A DNA stretch of 5,478 nt from positions 1 to 5,478 of the forward strand of contig DNGI01000226.1 in the NCBI GenBank assembly GCA_003486645.1, read 5' to 3'. The stretch comes from Cyanobacteria bacterium UBA11370. GTDB lineage: Bacteria; Cyanobacteriota; Cyanobacteriia; Cyanobacteriales; Coleofasciculaceae. Of this stretch, positions 5,475 through 5,478 are shown in pieces. The translations under genes and the position numbers were made by a program. The notes below the pieces were generated by a model, which worked only from the letters and a program-made list of their open reading frames with translations, was not told the DNA's origin and ran no database searches. Position 1 is the first letter of the stretch, and each line of letters starts with the position of its first letter.

Positions 5475-5478
5475 AATG

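Noticed and set aside
1..5478. tRNA, rRNA, CRISPR array, insertion sequence or transposase.
   Set aside because: I looked for clover-leaf segments, evenly spaced repeats and transposase motifs on both strands and saw none.

Overview
The window reads as chromosomal DNA from a cyanobacterium. The evidence is five copies of the HIP1 octamer GCGATCGC (491, 2274, 2410, 3161, 3401) in 5.5 kb, moderate GC, start codons often without a clear Shine-Dalgarno, and gene families typical of filamentous or colonial cyanobacteria (UPF0175/DUF3368 pairs, a membrane-anchored TPR lytic transglycosylase, short GATCCCCGACTTC-type palindromes). No species is claimed.

Layout. At the left edge is the 3' end of an unrecognised plus-strand gene (2-232) with a winged-helix-like tail. 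It converges on a 105-residue hypothetical gene (276-593, minus). A 107-bp divergent spacer leads to a type II toxin-antitoxin module: a UPF0175 antitoxin (701-955, plus) overlapping by 8 nt a DUF3368/PIN-like toxin gene. The toxin gene is broken by an in-frame TGA at 1323-1325; homologous reading continues in the same frame to 1460. A 285-bp spacer carries a likely promoter and a striking C-run block. It precedes the main gene of the window, a 732-residue Slt70-like lytic transglycosylase (1746-3944) with an N-terminal membrane anchor, TPR-type superhelix and C-terminal GH23 catalytic domain. A perfect 33-nt palindrome (3997-4029) sits in the convergent gap after it.

The right 1.4 kb is all on the minus strand and reads leftward. 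First comes a reading frame that looks like the C-terminal part of a larger protein (5472-4957) with no start codon before 5262 and a stop two codons from the window edge. It is followed, with coupled stop and start, by a 150-residue protein with the look of a polymorphic-toxin immunity protein (4954-4502). Next is a short open frame that may be a frameshifted tail (4514-4389), and last a small unknown gene (4351-4091). This arrangement suggests, but does not prove, a toxin-tail/immunity cassette or a decayed copy of one.

The most useful observations are the single-codon inactivation of the DUF3368 toxin beside an intact antitoxin, and the unassigned right-hand cassette with two possible frame breaks. 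Nothing in the window can be declared a wholly new system from sequence alone.
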